In this document: positions 25,471 to 35,500 of the stretch, in pieces | Layout: every line of letters begins with the position of its first letter | Numbering within the stretch: position 1 is the stretch's first letter | Assembly (NCBI GenBank): GCA_045628925.1 | Contig: JAZQQF010000177.1 | Coordinates: forward strand, 1-64,000 | From: UBA1774 sp045628925 | GTDB taxonomy: Bacteria; Bacillota; Clostridia; Oscillospirales; Oscillospiraceae | DNA: 64,000 bases | Direction: 5' to 3' | Notes under the pieces: model-generated | Databases searched by the model: none | What the model was told of the DNA's origin: nothing | Seen by the model: the letters and a program-made list of their open reading frames with translations, nothing else | Position numbers and translations under genes: made by a program

Positions 25471-28254
25471 ATGTTTGATTTCGTTGATGGTATTTTCGAT
25501 GCGCTGAAGGGCTTCGCCAGCTCGATCGCAGACGCCATTTCCGGCGCTGTCATGGACATGCTCAACAGCCTCATTGGAAACATCCTGCTGTGGATCACCC
25601 AGCGGCTGTGTGAGGTCGTTCATGCGGTATATTCGATCTTCGCTGTTTTTGCAGGCATTACCAAGGTCGAATATAACGGGGAAGCCACCTATCTCTTCAA
25701 CGTGTTTTTCGAGAACAGCACCGTGTCAAGCATTTACTGGGGCATGGCAATGATCGGCTTCGTGCTGCTGTTCGGCTTTACCATCTTTGCGATCCTGCAG
25801 AAGATCTTCGACCTGAACGACCGGAAGCAGCATTCCATCGGTCAGATCCTCGGCAGTGCTTTCAAGAGCTTTCTCGTGATGATCTCGCTGACGGCGATCC
25901 TCACGTTCAGCATCACGCTGTGCAATGTGCTGATCCAGCAGGTGAGCTACGTATTCGATCAGGGGAACACGCTTGCAAAGCAGCAGGAGATCGTTTTTAC
26001 GGACGAACAGTATGCCACCATGGCACGAATACTGAATACCATCGGCAATTATTCACTGAACCCGGGCTATTCCCAGCGCTATAATATGAATACCTGCTAC
26101 AATGAGATCCGGATGGATCTGCTGTATCTGCAGCAGCAGGGCGTATTCGACCTGCAATATCCGGAAGTAGATGAAGAAGGAAAAGCGAACCCAACCTGGC
26201 AAAGCGCGCTGGAAAAGCTGATGCTTGCGAACGATCCGAATCATGAGCTGAAAGTCGACGTTCTGTACAGCGAAGTCAATCAGGCGATGGAGGAGATCAT
26301 CTCCTATATCCGCTATGATGCCGAGTTTTATCCGATTTCGGAATATAAGAATAAATACGCTTCGGCTTCCTCCGTGCCGCTGGACCGGGTGCTGTTCCTT
26401 TCCGGTACCATGGACAGTGCACGCAATAATTACTACAATCAGAATCCGGGCATGGACGATGGCCTCCGCGGCGCGTTTTATATCGGAGAAGAGAAGAGCA
26501 TTTATTCGAAAAAGGACGTGGAATCCGCGTTCAACATCGGGATCGGCGGCATTAACTATCTCATGATCTGGTTCGGCTGGTACTGGGTCATGAAGAACCT
26601 CGTCCGCTGCATCCTCAGCTGCGTTGCACGAATCATCAATGTGGTCGGCCTTTACATCGTGGCGCCGCCGATCGCTGCGGTCATGCCGCTGGATGACGGG
26701 CAGAAGTTCAAGGAATGGACGACCGCGATCATCATCCAGATGGTCGGTATTTTCGGCAGCATCATTCCCATGCGTCTGGTGATGATGTTCCTGCCCATCG
26801 TGATGGACAGCAAGCTCGTCCTTGTTTCGTCCCCGGTCATCAATCTGTTTGCCAAGGTCGTTCTGCTGTACGGTATGATGGAAGCTGTCGGCCGGTTCGG
26901 CGGCATTCTCACCGGTATCCTTGCCAATAACGCCGGCGGCGAAGCACTCCGTGCGCTGGATTACAACGACAAGGCCGACAAGAAGTTCAGCCGTCTGGGC
27001 GGCAAATATCTGCCGTTCTCGACGGATGTTGACGACCCGAACGGCGACCGCAAGAGAGCTGAAAAGGACCGCAAAGAGGCAAAAGACGAAAAGAAGAAGC
27101 GGGAAGCGGAAAACAAGAAAAACAACCAGAGCCTGCAGACTTCTAACAGTAAGTCCGGTTCCGGCGGAAGCAGCAAGTCCTCTGAAGGCGGAGACAATAA
27201 GAATGAGTATATGACCGCCGACGATCTGCCGAATAACGAACAGGGACAGCAGCAGGGCGGAAACTCCAATGAGAACGAAGGGACGCCCACCAATCAGGGC
27301 AGCATCGGTACGAACGTGACCGACGGCAACGCGACAGAGGGGAACACGCAGCAGAACAGCGGGAATACCTCAAACGACGACCAGCTGCCCGAGAACCAGC
27401 AAGGCCAGCAAAGCAGTGAAGACGGCGAAGGCGGCGACAATAACGGAAATACATCCGGTGATCTGGCTGACAACCTTCAGAGCCTGCAGGGCGGCGACAA
27501 CAACGGAAATACGTCCGGCGATCTGGCTGACAACCTTCAAAGCATGCAGGGCGGCGAAGGTGGCGAAGGCGGCGGTGAAGGCGGCGATTCGAACGGTCAG
27601 CTGCCTGAAAACCAGCAGAATCTGCAGAGTGAGCAGAACGGAAATCCCACTGTAGCGCCGCAGGGCGGTCTCGGTACGAACGGCGGTCAGGGCAGTAATG
27701 TGCCGAAGTCGGGCGGAACACAGACGCAGGGCGGCACCGGGAGGACTTCTTCCGGAACACAGCAGGGCGGCGGCCAGGGCGGGACGCAGGTCCCCAGAAC
27801 GAGTCAGACCCAGCAGAGCGGCGGTACGAACGGGACGCAGCTTCCGAAAACGAACCAGTCCCAGCAGACGTCGCACAGAACCGTCGATGTCGGCACCCAG
27901 ACGGACGTGACCGGAAGTACCGGGATGACCGGGGGCAGCAACCAGCAAAGCAGTGTGCCGAAAAATCAGAACAATGTCGGCAATACGCAGGAAGAGAGAA
28001 ATTCCGGCGGCAACAACGGCAACGTCGGCAACAATCAGCAGGGGAATCCGTTCACGGTGGAACAGGGACCGTCCTTGAATTATCCGGCGCAATCCGGAAC
28101 ACCGAGTTTCTCCTATAACGATCTGGATACCGCTCAGAAACAGCAGATACTGGATAATCTCTTCGGAGCCGGAATGGTAAACGCTTCTACCGGAAAGCCC
28201 ACGTATTCGGTTCTTAAAAAGACGGCGCCGAAGACGCGGAAGAAGAAAGAATGA
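25471..28254 (+). CDS. VirB6/TrbL-like polytopic channel protein with long low-complexity tail
   Basis: 927 residues. An amphipathic start is followed by membrane helices at about 85-110, 130-160, 355-400 and 410-490, in the manner of VirB6/TrbL proteins of Gram-positive systems, with a large extracellular loop (about 165-350). After about residue 515 it becomes charged (Lys/Glu-rich, about 520-555) and then almost entirely Gly, Asn, Gln, Ser and Thr to about 870, including an exact 60-base tandem duplication. A short ordered end (YNDLDTAQKQQILDNLFGAG) closes it. The tail is far longer than in usual family members and is probably disordered. Confidence 0.75.
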   Translation: MFDFVDGIFDALKGFASSIADAISGAVMDMLNSLIGNILLWITQRLCEVVHAVYSIFAVFAGITKVEYNGEATYLFNVFFENSTVSSIYWGMAMIGFVLLFGFTIFAILQKIFDLNDRKQHSIGQILGSAFKSFLVMISLTAILTFSITLCNVLIQQVSYVFDQGNTLAKQQEIVFTDEQYATMARILNTIGNYSLNPGYSQRYNMNTCYNEIRMDLLYLQQQGVFDLQYPEVDEEGKANPTWQSALEKLMLANDPNHELKVDVLYSEVNQAMEEIISYIRYDAEFYPISEYKNKYASASSVPLDRVLFLSGTMDSARNNYYNQNPGMDDGLRGAFYIGEEKSIYSKKDVESAFNIGIGGINYLMIWFGWYWVMKNLVRCILSCVARIINVVGLYIVAPPIAAVMPLDDGQKFKEWTTAIIIQMVGIFGSIIPMRLVMMFLPIVMDSKLVLVSSPVINLFAKVVLLYGMMEAVGRFGGILTGILANNAGGEALRALDYNDKADKKFSRLGGKYLPFSTDVDDPNGDRKRAEKDRKEAKDEKKKREAENKKNNQSLQTSNSKSGSGGSSKSSEGGDNKNEYMTADDLPNNEQGQQQGGNSNENEGTPTNQGSIGTNVTDGNATEGNTQQNSGNTSNDDQLPENQQGQQSSEDGEGGDNNGNTSGDLADNLQSLQGGDNNGNTSGDLADNLQSMQGGEGGEGGGEGGDSNGQLPENQQNLQSEQNGNPTVAPQGGLGTNGGQGSNVPKSGGTQTQGGTGRTSSGTQQGGGQGGTQVPRTSQTQQSGGTNGTQLPKTNQSQQTSHRTVDVGTQTDVTGSTGMTGGSNQQSSVPKNQNNVGNTQEERNSGGNNGNVGNNQQGNPFTVEQGPSLNYPAQSGTPSFSYNDLDTAQKQQILDNLFGAGMVNASTGKPTYSVLKKTAPKTRKKKE
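27431..27550 (+). repeat. Two tandem 60-base repeats inside the VirB6-like tail
   Basis: Copies at 27431-27490 and 27491-27550 differ at only a few positions. They encode GDNNGNTSGDLADNLQS followed by L or M and QGG. They lie in the predicted disordered tail. Confidence 0.85.
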
Positions 28255-28262
28255 TTTGATCC

Positions 28263-28286
28263 GATCCTGATCATGTCGACAGGATC
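28263..28286 (+). terminator. Small intercistronic hairpin before virB4
   Basis: GATCCTG (28263-28269) pairs with CAGGATC (28280-28286) across a ten-base loop. It is short and lacks a T-run, so at most attenuation. Confidence 0.3.
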
Positions 28287-28312
28287 AACTTGCAGGAAGG
28301 CAGGGGAAAACA

Positions 28313-31300
28313 ATGCGCCTGATACCCGGAAAATCCAAAGTTCAGGTCGAGCTCTTCAAGGGCGTTCGCATCGCCGATATCATACTCGGCGTGATCGCGG
28401 CTGCGCTCATCGTGCTGCTCATGGCCTCGACTGTTCCCGGAAAATTTTACATTGCGATGGGTGTGCTGCTCATCGCCGTGGCGCTGATCGTCCGGCTGGA
28501 TACGGAGCCGAACTATCTGTATGTCCTGCACGTCCTGCGGTATTTCGGCTATCAGAAGCATTATACGCGCAGGATCTCTGAACGGGAGCTTCTGGATCTC
28601 GCGGAGGAGGAAGACACTGAGCTTCCGAAATCCAAGGACGAACAGAAGGCGCTGAAAAAACAGGCTTCCGCGGATCAGAAAGCGGCGAAGAAAGCACAGA
28701 AAGCCGAGTATAAGGCAGACGAAAAGATCCTGAAAAGCAAATCGGCGACAAAAGAGGAGAAAGACGCCATCTGGCTCAAGCGTGCCAATCAGAGCGCGGC
28801 AAAAAAGAAAGCCAAAAACAGCGTAAAAAGCAAAAGCGCGAAAAGCGGCGGACACGATATGAAGGATATCATCTCCTTCACCTCGATCCATGACAATCTG
28901 ATCGACTACGACGGGAAGTATTTCGGCGCAGCGATCGAGATTCCGCCGGTGGAGTTCCGCTTCTTTTCTTCCTATCGACGGGATAACTCCATTGAAAATG
29001 GCCTTGGCAGAGTTCTTCGGGCTCTGCCGGCTAATTATGCTGCGAACATCGTGAAAATTGAACGCACGGCGGACTATGAAGCGTATCTCGACCGGGAATA
29101 CGACAAGCTGGATACCCTGAAAACCGCTTATGAGAACGGCTTTTTCACGGAGGACGAGCTGAAAGCCCGCGTGGAGATCCTGTATGACCGCATCAATGAC
29201 CTGCAGGATATGTGCGAGGACAGCCGCGTGGTCATGCCGTTTTACTACGTAGTCCTGTTTGATTCCGACCGGCATCAGCTGGCAAACGCGGTGCGCAATG
29301 CCGTGGATACGCTGAATAATGCGGAAATGGAAGCGCACCGTCTGAATACGAAGGAGCTGGCGGGTTTCCTGAAATACTCCAACCAGCTGGACTTTGACGA
29401 ACGCGAGATCGAAAAGATCGACCCGAGCCAGTATGCCGATTGGGCCATGCCGAAATCGCTGCAGTTCAAATACCGAACGGTCGAAGTGAACGATATCATC
29501 ACGCATCATATGCGCATCGTGAATTATCCTACCGTTGTGGGCGATGCGTGGCTTGCGGGCGTCATGTCCATGCCCGCTACCAAGGTCGTCGTCAAATGCA
29601 CACCGATGGATTCCGTCAAAGCCGTGAAGGCCATCGACTTCTCGCTGCAGGAGCTGCGTGCGCAGTATCGCGCTACGGGCGTGGATTCCAAGCGGATCGA
29701 GCTGCAGGAGCATATCAATACCCTGAGTTCGCTGCTCTCCATGCTCCAGGGCGACAACGAGGTCCTGCTGCAGACCAGCGTGTATATCACCTGCTATGAT
29801 ATCAATCAGACGCTGTCGCTCAATGATGATCCTGAGCTCCGCCGTTCCTCGCTGGCAAATATCGCAAATCTGAAGCGCATGGTGCGCCGTCTGTATCAGG
29901 AGAGCGGTATGCGCCTGAACAACATGGATTTCGATCAGGTCCATGGCTTTATCGGCGCGCAGATCAGCGGGTGGGACCCGCTGCACAAAGAAGGGCGGGG
30001 CATCCCCAGCAATTCCGTCGCCGCAATGTACCCGTGGATCTTCGCGCATATTGCCGACAAGAACGGCATCAAGCTGGGCACGGCGGACGGGGTGCCGGTG
30101 TTTATCGACTTTTTCCGCCGCGATTCGGAGCGCGTCAACTCCAACATGGTCATCGTCGGTAAATCCGGTTCCGGTAAATCCTATGCCACCAAGAGCCTGC
30201 TGACGAATCTGGCGGCGGACAACAGCAAGATCTTCATTCTTGACCCCGAAAACGAATATACCGAGCTGGCGCAGAATCTGCACGGCAAATTCATCAACGT
30301 GGGCAATGCGCAGTATGGCCGCCTGAATCCCTTCCACATCATTACCGCGTTGGATGATGACGAGGACGGCAGCACCGTTTCCGGCAGTTACGCGACACAC
30401 CTGCAGTTTTTGGAAGAGTTTTTCCGTCAGATCCTGCCGGATTGCGACAAGGACGCGATGGAATATCTCAACTCCATCATCGACCGGATGTATACCAATA
30501 TGGGCATCACGGCGGATACGGATCTGAGCCAGCTCAGACCGGAGGACTACCCGGTATTTGACGATCTGTATGACGCGATCCTGACGGAGTTCCAGTCGAC
30601 GGATAACGCCTATATCCGCACCATGCTCCGCACACTCATGAACTACATTGCGAAGTTCTCCGCGGGCGGGCGCAACTCGAATATCTGGAACGGGCCGTCC
30701 ACCGTCACCACGGAAGAAAACTTCACGGTCTTCAACTTCCAGAGCCTGCTCGCCAACCGGAACGGTACGATCGCCAATGCGCAGATGCTGCTCGTGCTGA
30801 AATACATCGATAACGAGATCATCAAGAACCGCGACTATAACCTGAAGTACCACGCAAACCGGAAAGTCGTCGTTGCGATCGATGAGGCGCACGTCTTTAT
30901 TGATACGAAGTATCCCGCTGCGCTGGATTTTATGTACCAGCTGGCAAAGCGTATCCGTAAATACAACGGTATGCAGATCGTCATCACGCAGAATATCAAG
31001 GACTTTGTTGGCTCCGAGGAGATCGCCCGGAAGTCCACCGCCATCATCAATGCCTGCCAGTACAGCTTCATCTTCTCGCTGGCCCCCAATGATATGGACG
31101 ATCTTTGCCGCCTCTATGAAAAGGCCGGCGGCATCAATGAAAACGAACAGGAGCAGATCGTATCCGCGCCCAGAGGCCAGGCGTTCACCGTCATGTCTCC
31201 GCAGAGCCGCAGTACGTTCAAGATCACGGTCCCTGAGGACGTGGTCGCCATGTTCGAGGATCACGGTTATATCTCCCGCTATTTCCGGGACGAGGACGGG

Positions 31301-32161
31301 GAAGCCGCATGGGAGGACTTTGTCGGCAATTCCCGCGCCGCGCACAATGCTTCCCGTATGTCGCACAGCAAAGCGGAGGAAGCGCCCGATGAACGGGAAA
31401 CGGCGAAAAAGCACGTCACGTTCATGGAAGTCAGCGAGGAAGAAATGCTGGCACAGCAGAAGGCTCATGCTGCGAAGCCTTTGCCGAAAATCGAAAAGCT
31501 GGAGCTGCGTGAACCCGATGAATTCCCGGATATTCCGGATCTGCCGGAGGATCCGGAGGAGTTCCTGCTGCAGCAGAGCGAACGGAACGTGGCAGCAGCA
31601 TCGCAGGCGCCGGCAGCGGAGATCTCCACTCCTGTTCCGCAGCCGATCCAGCAGCCGGTACAGCAGCCGATCCCGCAGGTCGTCGTTCAGGCGCCGCCTT
31701 CTTCCGGACGAACGGAAGAACTGCTCAGCGAACTGCTCACCAAGTTCAGCTATGACAGTATGGTGGAGGAGATCCGCCGCTCTGTCCGTACCGAGCTTGA
31801 AAAAGAGATGTCCGTACGGGCGCCGCAGGCAGCAAGCGCGCTTGCCGAACTTCCGGAGCAGGATGATTTCGAGGACGATACCGGTTCGGTGGCGCTGGGC
31901 AGCATTTTCAACGAGGACGCACTGGCGGAAGCCGCTCGACTCGACAGCGAAGAATATTCGGACGAATCGTATTCGGACTTTGGGGACGATTCCGACGATT
32001 CGGATACGGATGATGAAGACGGGTTTGATATCATGGCGCTGCTGGCAACGGAGGCGGAGCGGCTTGGTTCGATCTCGCCCATTGAGATGATGGAGACCTA
32101 TGACGAGACGGTCATCACCGTCACGCTGGAAGAACTGATCCTATACAATAAGACGCATTGA
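28313..32161 (+). CDS. virB4: VirB3-VirB4 fusion ATPase of the type IV secretion system
   Basis: 1282 residues. Residues 1-80 hold two membrane helices and EPNYLYVLHVLRYFGYQKHYTRR, resembling PrgI/VirB3-like proteins. A Lys-rich linker (about 95-185) leads to the VirB4 body. Walker A is G616-KSGSGK-S623 and Walker B contains D857-E858 in KVVVAIDEAHVF. The ATPase end is at about 1000. A tail of about 250 residues follows, with PQPIQQPVQQPIPQ and a strongly acidic stretch (about 1220-1245). VirB4 powers pilus assembly and substrate transfer. The fused N-terminus and acidic tail are notable. Confidence 0.9.
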   Translation: MRLIPGKSKVQVELFKGVRIADIILGVIAAALIVLLMASTVPGKFYIAMGVLLIAVALIVRLDTEPNYLYVLHVLRYFGYQKHYTRRISERELLDLAEEEDTELPKSKDEQKALKKQASADQKAAKKAQKAEYKADEKILKSKSATKEEKDAIWLKRANQSAAKKKAKNSVKSKSAKSGGHDMKDIISFTSIHDNLIDYDGKYFGAAIEIPPVEFRFFSSYRRDNSIENGLGRVLRALPANYAANIVKIERTADYEAYLDREYDKLDTLKTAYENGFFTEDELKARVEILYDRINDLQDMCEDSRVVMPFYYVVLFDSDRHQLANAVRNAVDTLNNAEMEAHRLNTKELAGFLKYSNQLDFDEREIEKIDPSQYADWAMPKSLQFKYRTVEVNDIITHHMRIVNYPTVVGDAWLAGVMSMPATKVVVKCTPMDSVKAVKAIDFSLQELRAQYRATGVDSKRIELQEHINTLSSLLSMLQGDNEVLLQTSVYITCYDINQTLSLNDDPELRRSSLANIANLKRMVRRLYQESGMRLNNMDFDQVHGFIGAQISGWDPLHKEGRGIPSNSVAAMYPWIFAHIADKNGIKLGTADGVPVFIDFFRRDSERVNSNMVIVGKSGSGKSYATKSLLTNLAADNSKIFILDPENEYTELAQNLHGKFINVGNAQYGRLNPFHIITALDDDEDGSTVSGSYATHLQFLEEFFRQILPDCDKDAMEYLNSIIDRMYTNMGITADTDLSQLRPEDYPVFDDLYDAILTEFQSTDNAYIRTMLRTLMNYIAKFSAGGRNSNIWNGPSTVTTEENFTVFNFQSLLANRNGTIANAQMLLVLKYIDNEIIKNRDYNLKYHANRKVVVAIDEAHVFIDTKYPAALDFMYQLAKRIRKYNGMQIVITQNIKDFVGSEEIARKSTAIINACQYSFIFSLAPNDMDDLCRLYEKAGGINENEQEQIVSAPRGQAFTVMSPQSRSTFKITVPEDVVAMFEDHGYISRYFRDEDGEAAWEDFVGNSRAAHNASRMSHSKAEEAPDERETAKKHVTFMEVSEEEMLAQQKAHAAKPLPKIEKLELREPDEFPDIPDLPEDPEEFLLQQSERNVAAASQAPAAEISTPVPQPIQQPVQQPIPQVVVQAPPSSGRTEELLSELLTKFSYDSMVEEIRRSVRTELEKEMSVRAPQAASALAELPEQDDFEDDTGSVALGSIFNEDALAEAARLDSEEYSDESYSDFGDDSDDSDTDDEDGFDIMALLATEAERLGSISPIEMMETYDETVITVTLEELILYNKTH

Positions 32162-32189
32162 AATTTCGATTTATCAGGAGGATAAAATT

Positions 32190-32492
32190 ATGACGATCAA
32201 ACTGGTCAACCGCGGTACGGAAGGGGAACTCTTTCTGGAGGGACGGCTGGACTCTCACTCCGCGCCGGAAGCGGAAGAAATTTTCGTTGACATGGCTTCC
32301 CGTTTTGAAACGGTGATCCTGAATATGTCCGGTCTGGAATACGTTTCTTCCGCCGGTCTCCGCATTATCAAAAATCTGCACATCGCCATGAACAGGCGCG
32401 GCGGCAGCCTGACGCTCCGCGGCGTTTCCAAGCTGGTCATGGAAGTGTTTGAAATGACCGGTTTTGCCGGGCTTCTGAAAATCGAAGAATGA
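32190..32492 (+). CDS. STAS-domain anti-sigma factor antagonist (SpoIIAA/RsbV-like)
   Basis: 100 residues, exactly one STAS domain. GELFLEGRLDSHSAPEAEE and VILNMSGLEYVSSAGLRIIKNL match the family; the serine that is normally phosphorylated corresponds to Ser53 or Ser54 before AGL. In partner switches, the unphosphorylated form binds the kinase anti-sigma factor and frees its target. The RsbW-like gene at 39657 is the obvious partner. ATG 32190 follows CAGGAGG. Finding it between virB4 and a giant secreted protein gene suggests that activity of the secretion machine itself is switched. Confidence 0.9.
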   Translation: MTIKLVNRGTEGELFLEGRLDSHSAPEAEEIFVDMASRFETVILNMSGLEYVSSAGLRIIKNLHIAMNRRGGSLTLRGVSKLVMEVFEMTGFAGLLKIEE

Positions 32493-32581
32493 TCCCTCCG
32501 GCCGGGTAACCTTTTGCCGGTTCGGAACCTGTTTCAGATAGATATCCCGGAGTTTCTTTCGCATTCTGGAGGAACCTGCTT

Positions 32582-35500
32582 ATGTTTCGGAAATTCGTTC
32601 TGCCTCGTATCGTGCATATTCATCGGCTGCATCAGCGGTTTTGGGCGCTGATGCTGTGCCTCTGCATCCTCGCACCGCTGTGCATCGCGCCATCCGCGAT
32701 GGCAGGCGACGGCGATGAGCAGATTGACAGCGCTGCAGACCTTTCGAATACCTACCTTCTCCGCGTCGATACCGGCATCGCATCCGGCGAAAACGTGCTG
32801 TATCTCGCGGTACGCTATCGGGACGAAAACGGCGTTACCCGCACGGAACTGATCTTCCCGCACAGCGGTTCTCTGACCGATTCGTTCCGCACAGCAGCGG
32901 CGATATCGACGCCGGAAGACAGACTGTCGAGCGTTGAAAAATCGGCGCATTATACTGTTCCCGACTGGTCTGAACGGGACGGGCTGGAAGCAAAATCGCA
33001 TGACGAGTATCTGTTCAAGACTTACTATGACTTGGGGCAACTTGTCAGCATCGACGTTTATCAGCGGTATGTGAACGGCACTTCCTCGAACGGCTGGTCC
33101 TGCTCTGGAATGGAGCTTTTCCGCGTGAATCATCTCTATGGTCTGGAGATGAGCGGTTATTACTCCTCGAATTACTACATCGACTTCGATGGAGAAGCGC
33201 TTTGGTCTTATGCCGGCGAATCGTCGATGGAGTTTACGATCGGACGGAGCGATGAGGTCTACCATATCGGGACGGAAAAGGGCGCGAGTGAATACGTGCT
33301 GACCAATGCGCGGGGCAGCTATTATACCACGCATGATGATTTTGAATACGTTTTTGAGATCGATATTGCCGACGTTTACGAATACGGCTCTGAGAAGTTT
33401 GCTACCCCAATAGATGACGAGATGCCGTCGCTCAGCGTGATTTCCATTCTGGAATTTCTGGATCTGCGGCTGACGTATCTGGATAAGTCCGGTTCCCAGC
33501 AAACGGTGGACCTGCCGGTCATCAGCAGCGCGGTCGCATGGGGAATGCAGCATGGATATCTTGATAAGAAGACAGTTCTGCCCGGCTTTGCACAGGAGGG
33601 CGACCGTATCGTATTTTCGGGAAAACTGCCCGGATTCGTTTCGCTGAAGAAATGCACTCTGATCTATCACACGGAGGCCGGGGAGCAAGCGGGCGTCATT
33701 CGCCTGAAAGATCAGGATTTCGTGTGGGATGCCATCACATACGATGAACCGGAAACGGATTTTCCGTCGCTGCAGGATGACCCGATCCGCGTGACCGGTA
33801 TCAAGATCTATCGCTTTAGCGGAGTCCAGCAGATGAAAGCGGCTATTAAAACGGCTGATCAAAAAGCGCGAGATAATAGCGATATGCATTATCAGATAGA
33901 TGCAAATCCGATCTATTTCTTCTGCTCGGAGGACGAGCGCGGCGCGACGGTCTCCACAAGCATCAACGGCAGCGACTTCAAGCTGAACGCATACGGAGAA
34001 AACAACAAGAAAACCGAACCGACTCCCTTGCTTGGGCACCGTTATATCGCGGAGATCACCGTGGACGATATGGAAGCAGCGTCGACCGCTGCGGATATGA
34101 CGGTCGTATTTGATTACAAATCGTCCGACAACGGGGCGACTAAGTACAGCAAGCCCATCTCCCTGCGGGATGCTGTTCAGGAGTTTTACGGATACTGGCC
34201 CGGTACGCACGGTGAATATGCCTATTCCTATGCCACCACAGCCGGAAACACCTTTGCGTTTTATGTAGATATCGAAGACGTAGCCGAGTTTACCGGCGTT
34301 CGTTTTAACATGGATAGTTCGGACGCGGATGACTTCCAGTTCAAATGCATCACGATTTATAAACCGGAATGGGTCGGACAGCGAGCCGTTACATGGCTTC
34401 ATCACGTTTCCAACGGGAACATGACTGACCGTATCTTCTCCCGTGACTTTGACAGGGAATGGCCGATGCGGCAATACGGAAGCGTTGAAGAAGAGAAACC
34501 GGGAGAACCGCCGATCTATATTAACGGCGAATCTTCTGACGCTGATGAAAAGCACATCGACTTTGATCCCACCAGCGGCGGAGGCGGCGGTGGTGGTGGC
34601 GGCGGCTCCGGCGGCGGTGGAGGTTCCGGCGGAGGCGGCGGCAACAACACGCCCAACTGGAATGAGCTGAAATATTCCATGTCCTTCAAAGAAGCAAAGA
34701 TGGATTTTGGCTTTACAAAGAGCCGCTGCACCTATGACGTAAAAGTCAAGGTCGCCGGAAATAACGATCCGGATGCCGTGGATGATTCCGGTTCCAGCAA
34801 CCTGTTCTATTTCCAGCTCATCTTCGCTTCCGGCACCAGCAGCTACGTGCTTGCCAACCAACAGCTCTCTGCTGACGGTTTCCGTGCCGGACAGACGGAG
34901 ACCTTCAAGATCATGACGAATCAGGATTACGGCGACCTGACGGCGATCCGTATCCTGCCGGATGATATGAGTGAAACCAATAAGAGCGATATCTTCGATA
35001 AGCTGAATATCGAACGGATCGAGGTCACGAAGGAATCCTCTGGGCGTTCTTCTTATACGTGGGTCGCGGATAACGTAGGCTGGATTGAGATCGATTTCCG
35101 CGACAGCGGGGAACAGAACACCACGAACGGTCAGGAAGGCCGAACCGCAAGTCAGATCTCCCGCGATATCCTCATCACGGAACAGGGCTACAGTATGAAC
35201 ATCATGTTCGTCATCTCCAACGGTTACTATGACTGCGATCCCAAACACCCCGAGAAGGGCGCTTATGAACAGATGCAGGGCAGCGTCACGGCGACGATCG
35301 ACTACTATGACAGTCATCAGAAGCTGCAGCATGAAAACGTGGATATCATCAGCGCCATGTATAGCTACGATGGCAAAAAGCCCGTCTATTCTGACAGTAA
35401 CTATTTTTCCGGCAGCGGGGACGGCAAAGAGATCAACTGTGCGCTCAGCAATCCGGAGCTGATGCTTCGGGGCGGAACGGATGACCGTTTCTTCGTCACG

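Noticed and set aside
22387..25623. Long minus-strand open frame opposite virD4 and its neighbour
   Set aside because: It covers two well-supported plus-strand genes, and its translation has no recognisable domain.
28271..31468. Long minus-strand open frame opposite virB4
   Set aside because: It is a shadow of a gene with intact Walker motifs on the plus strand.
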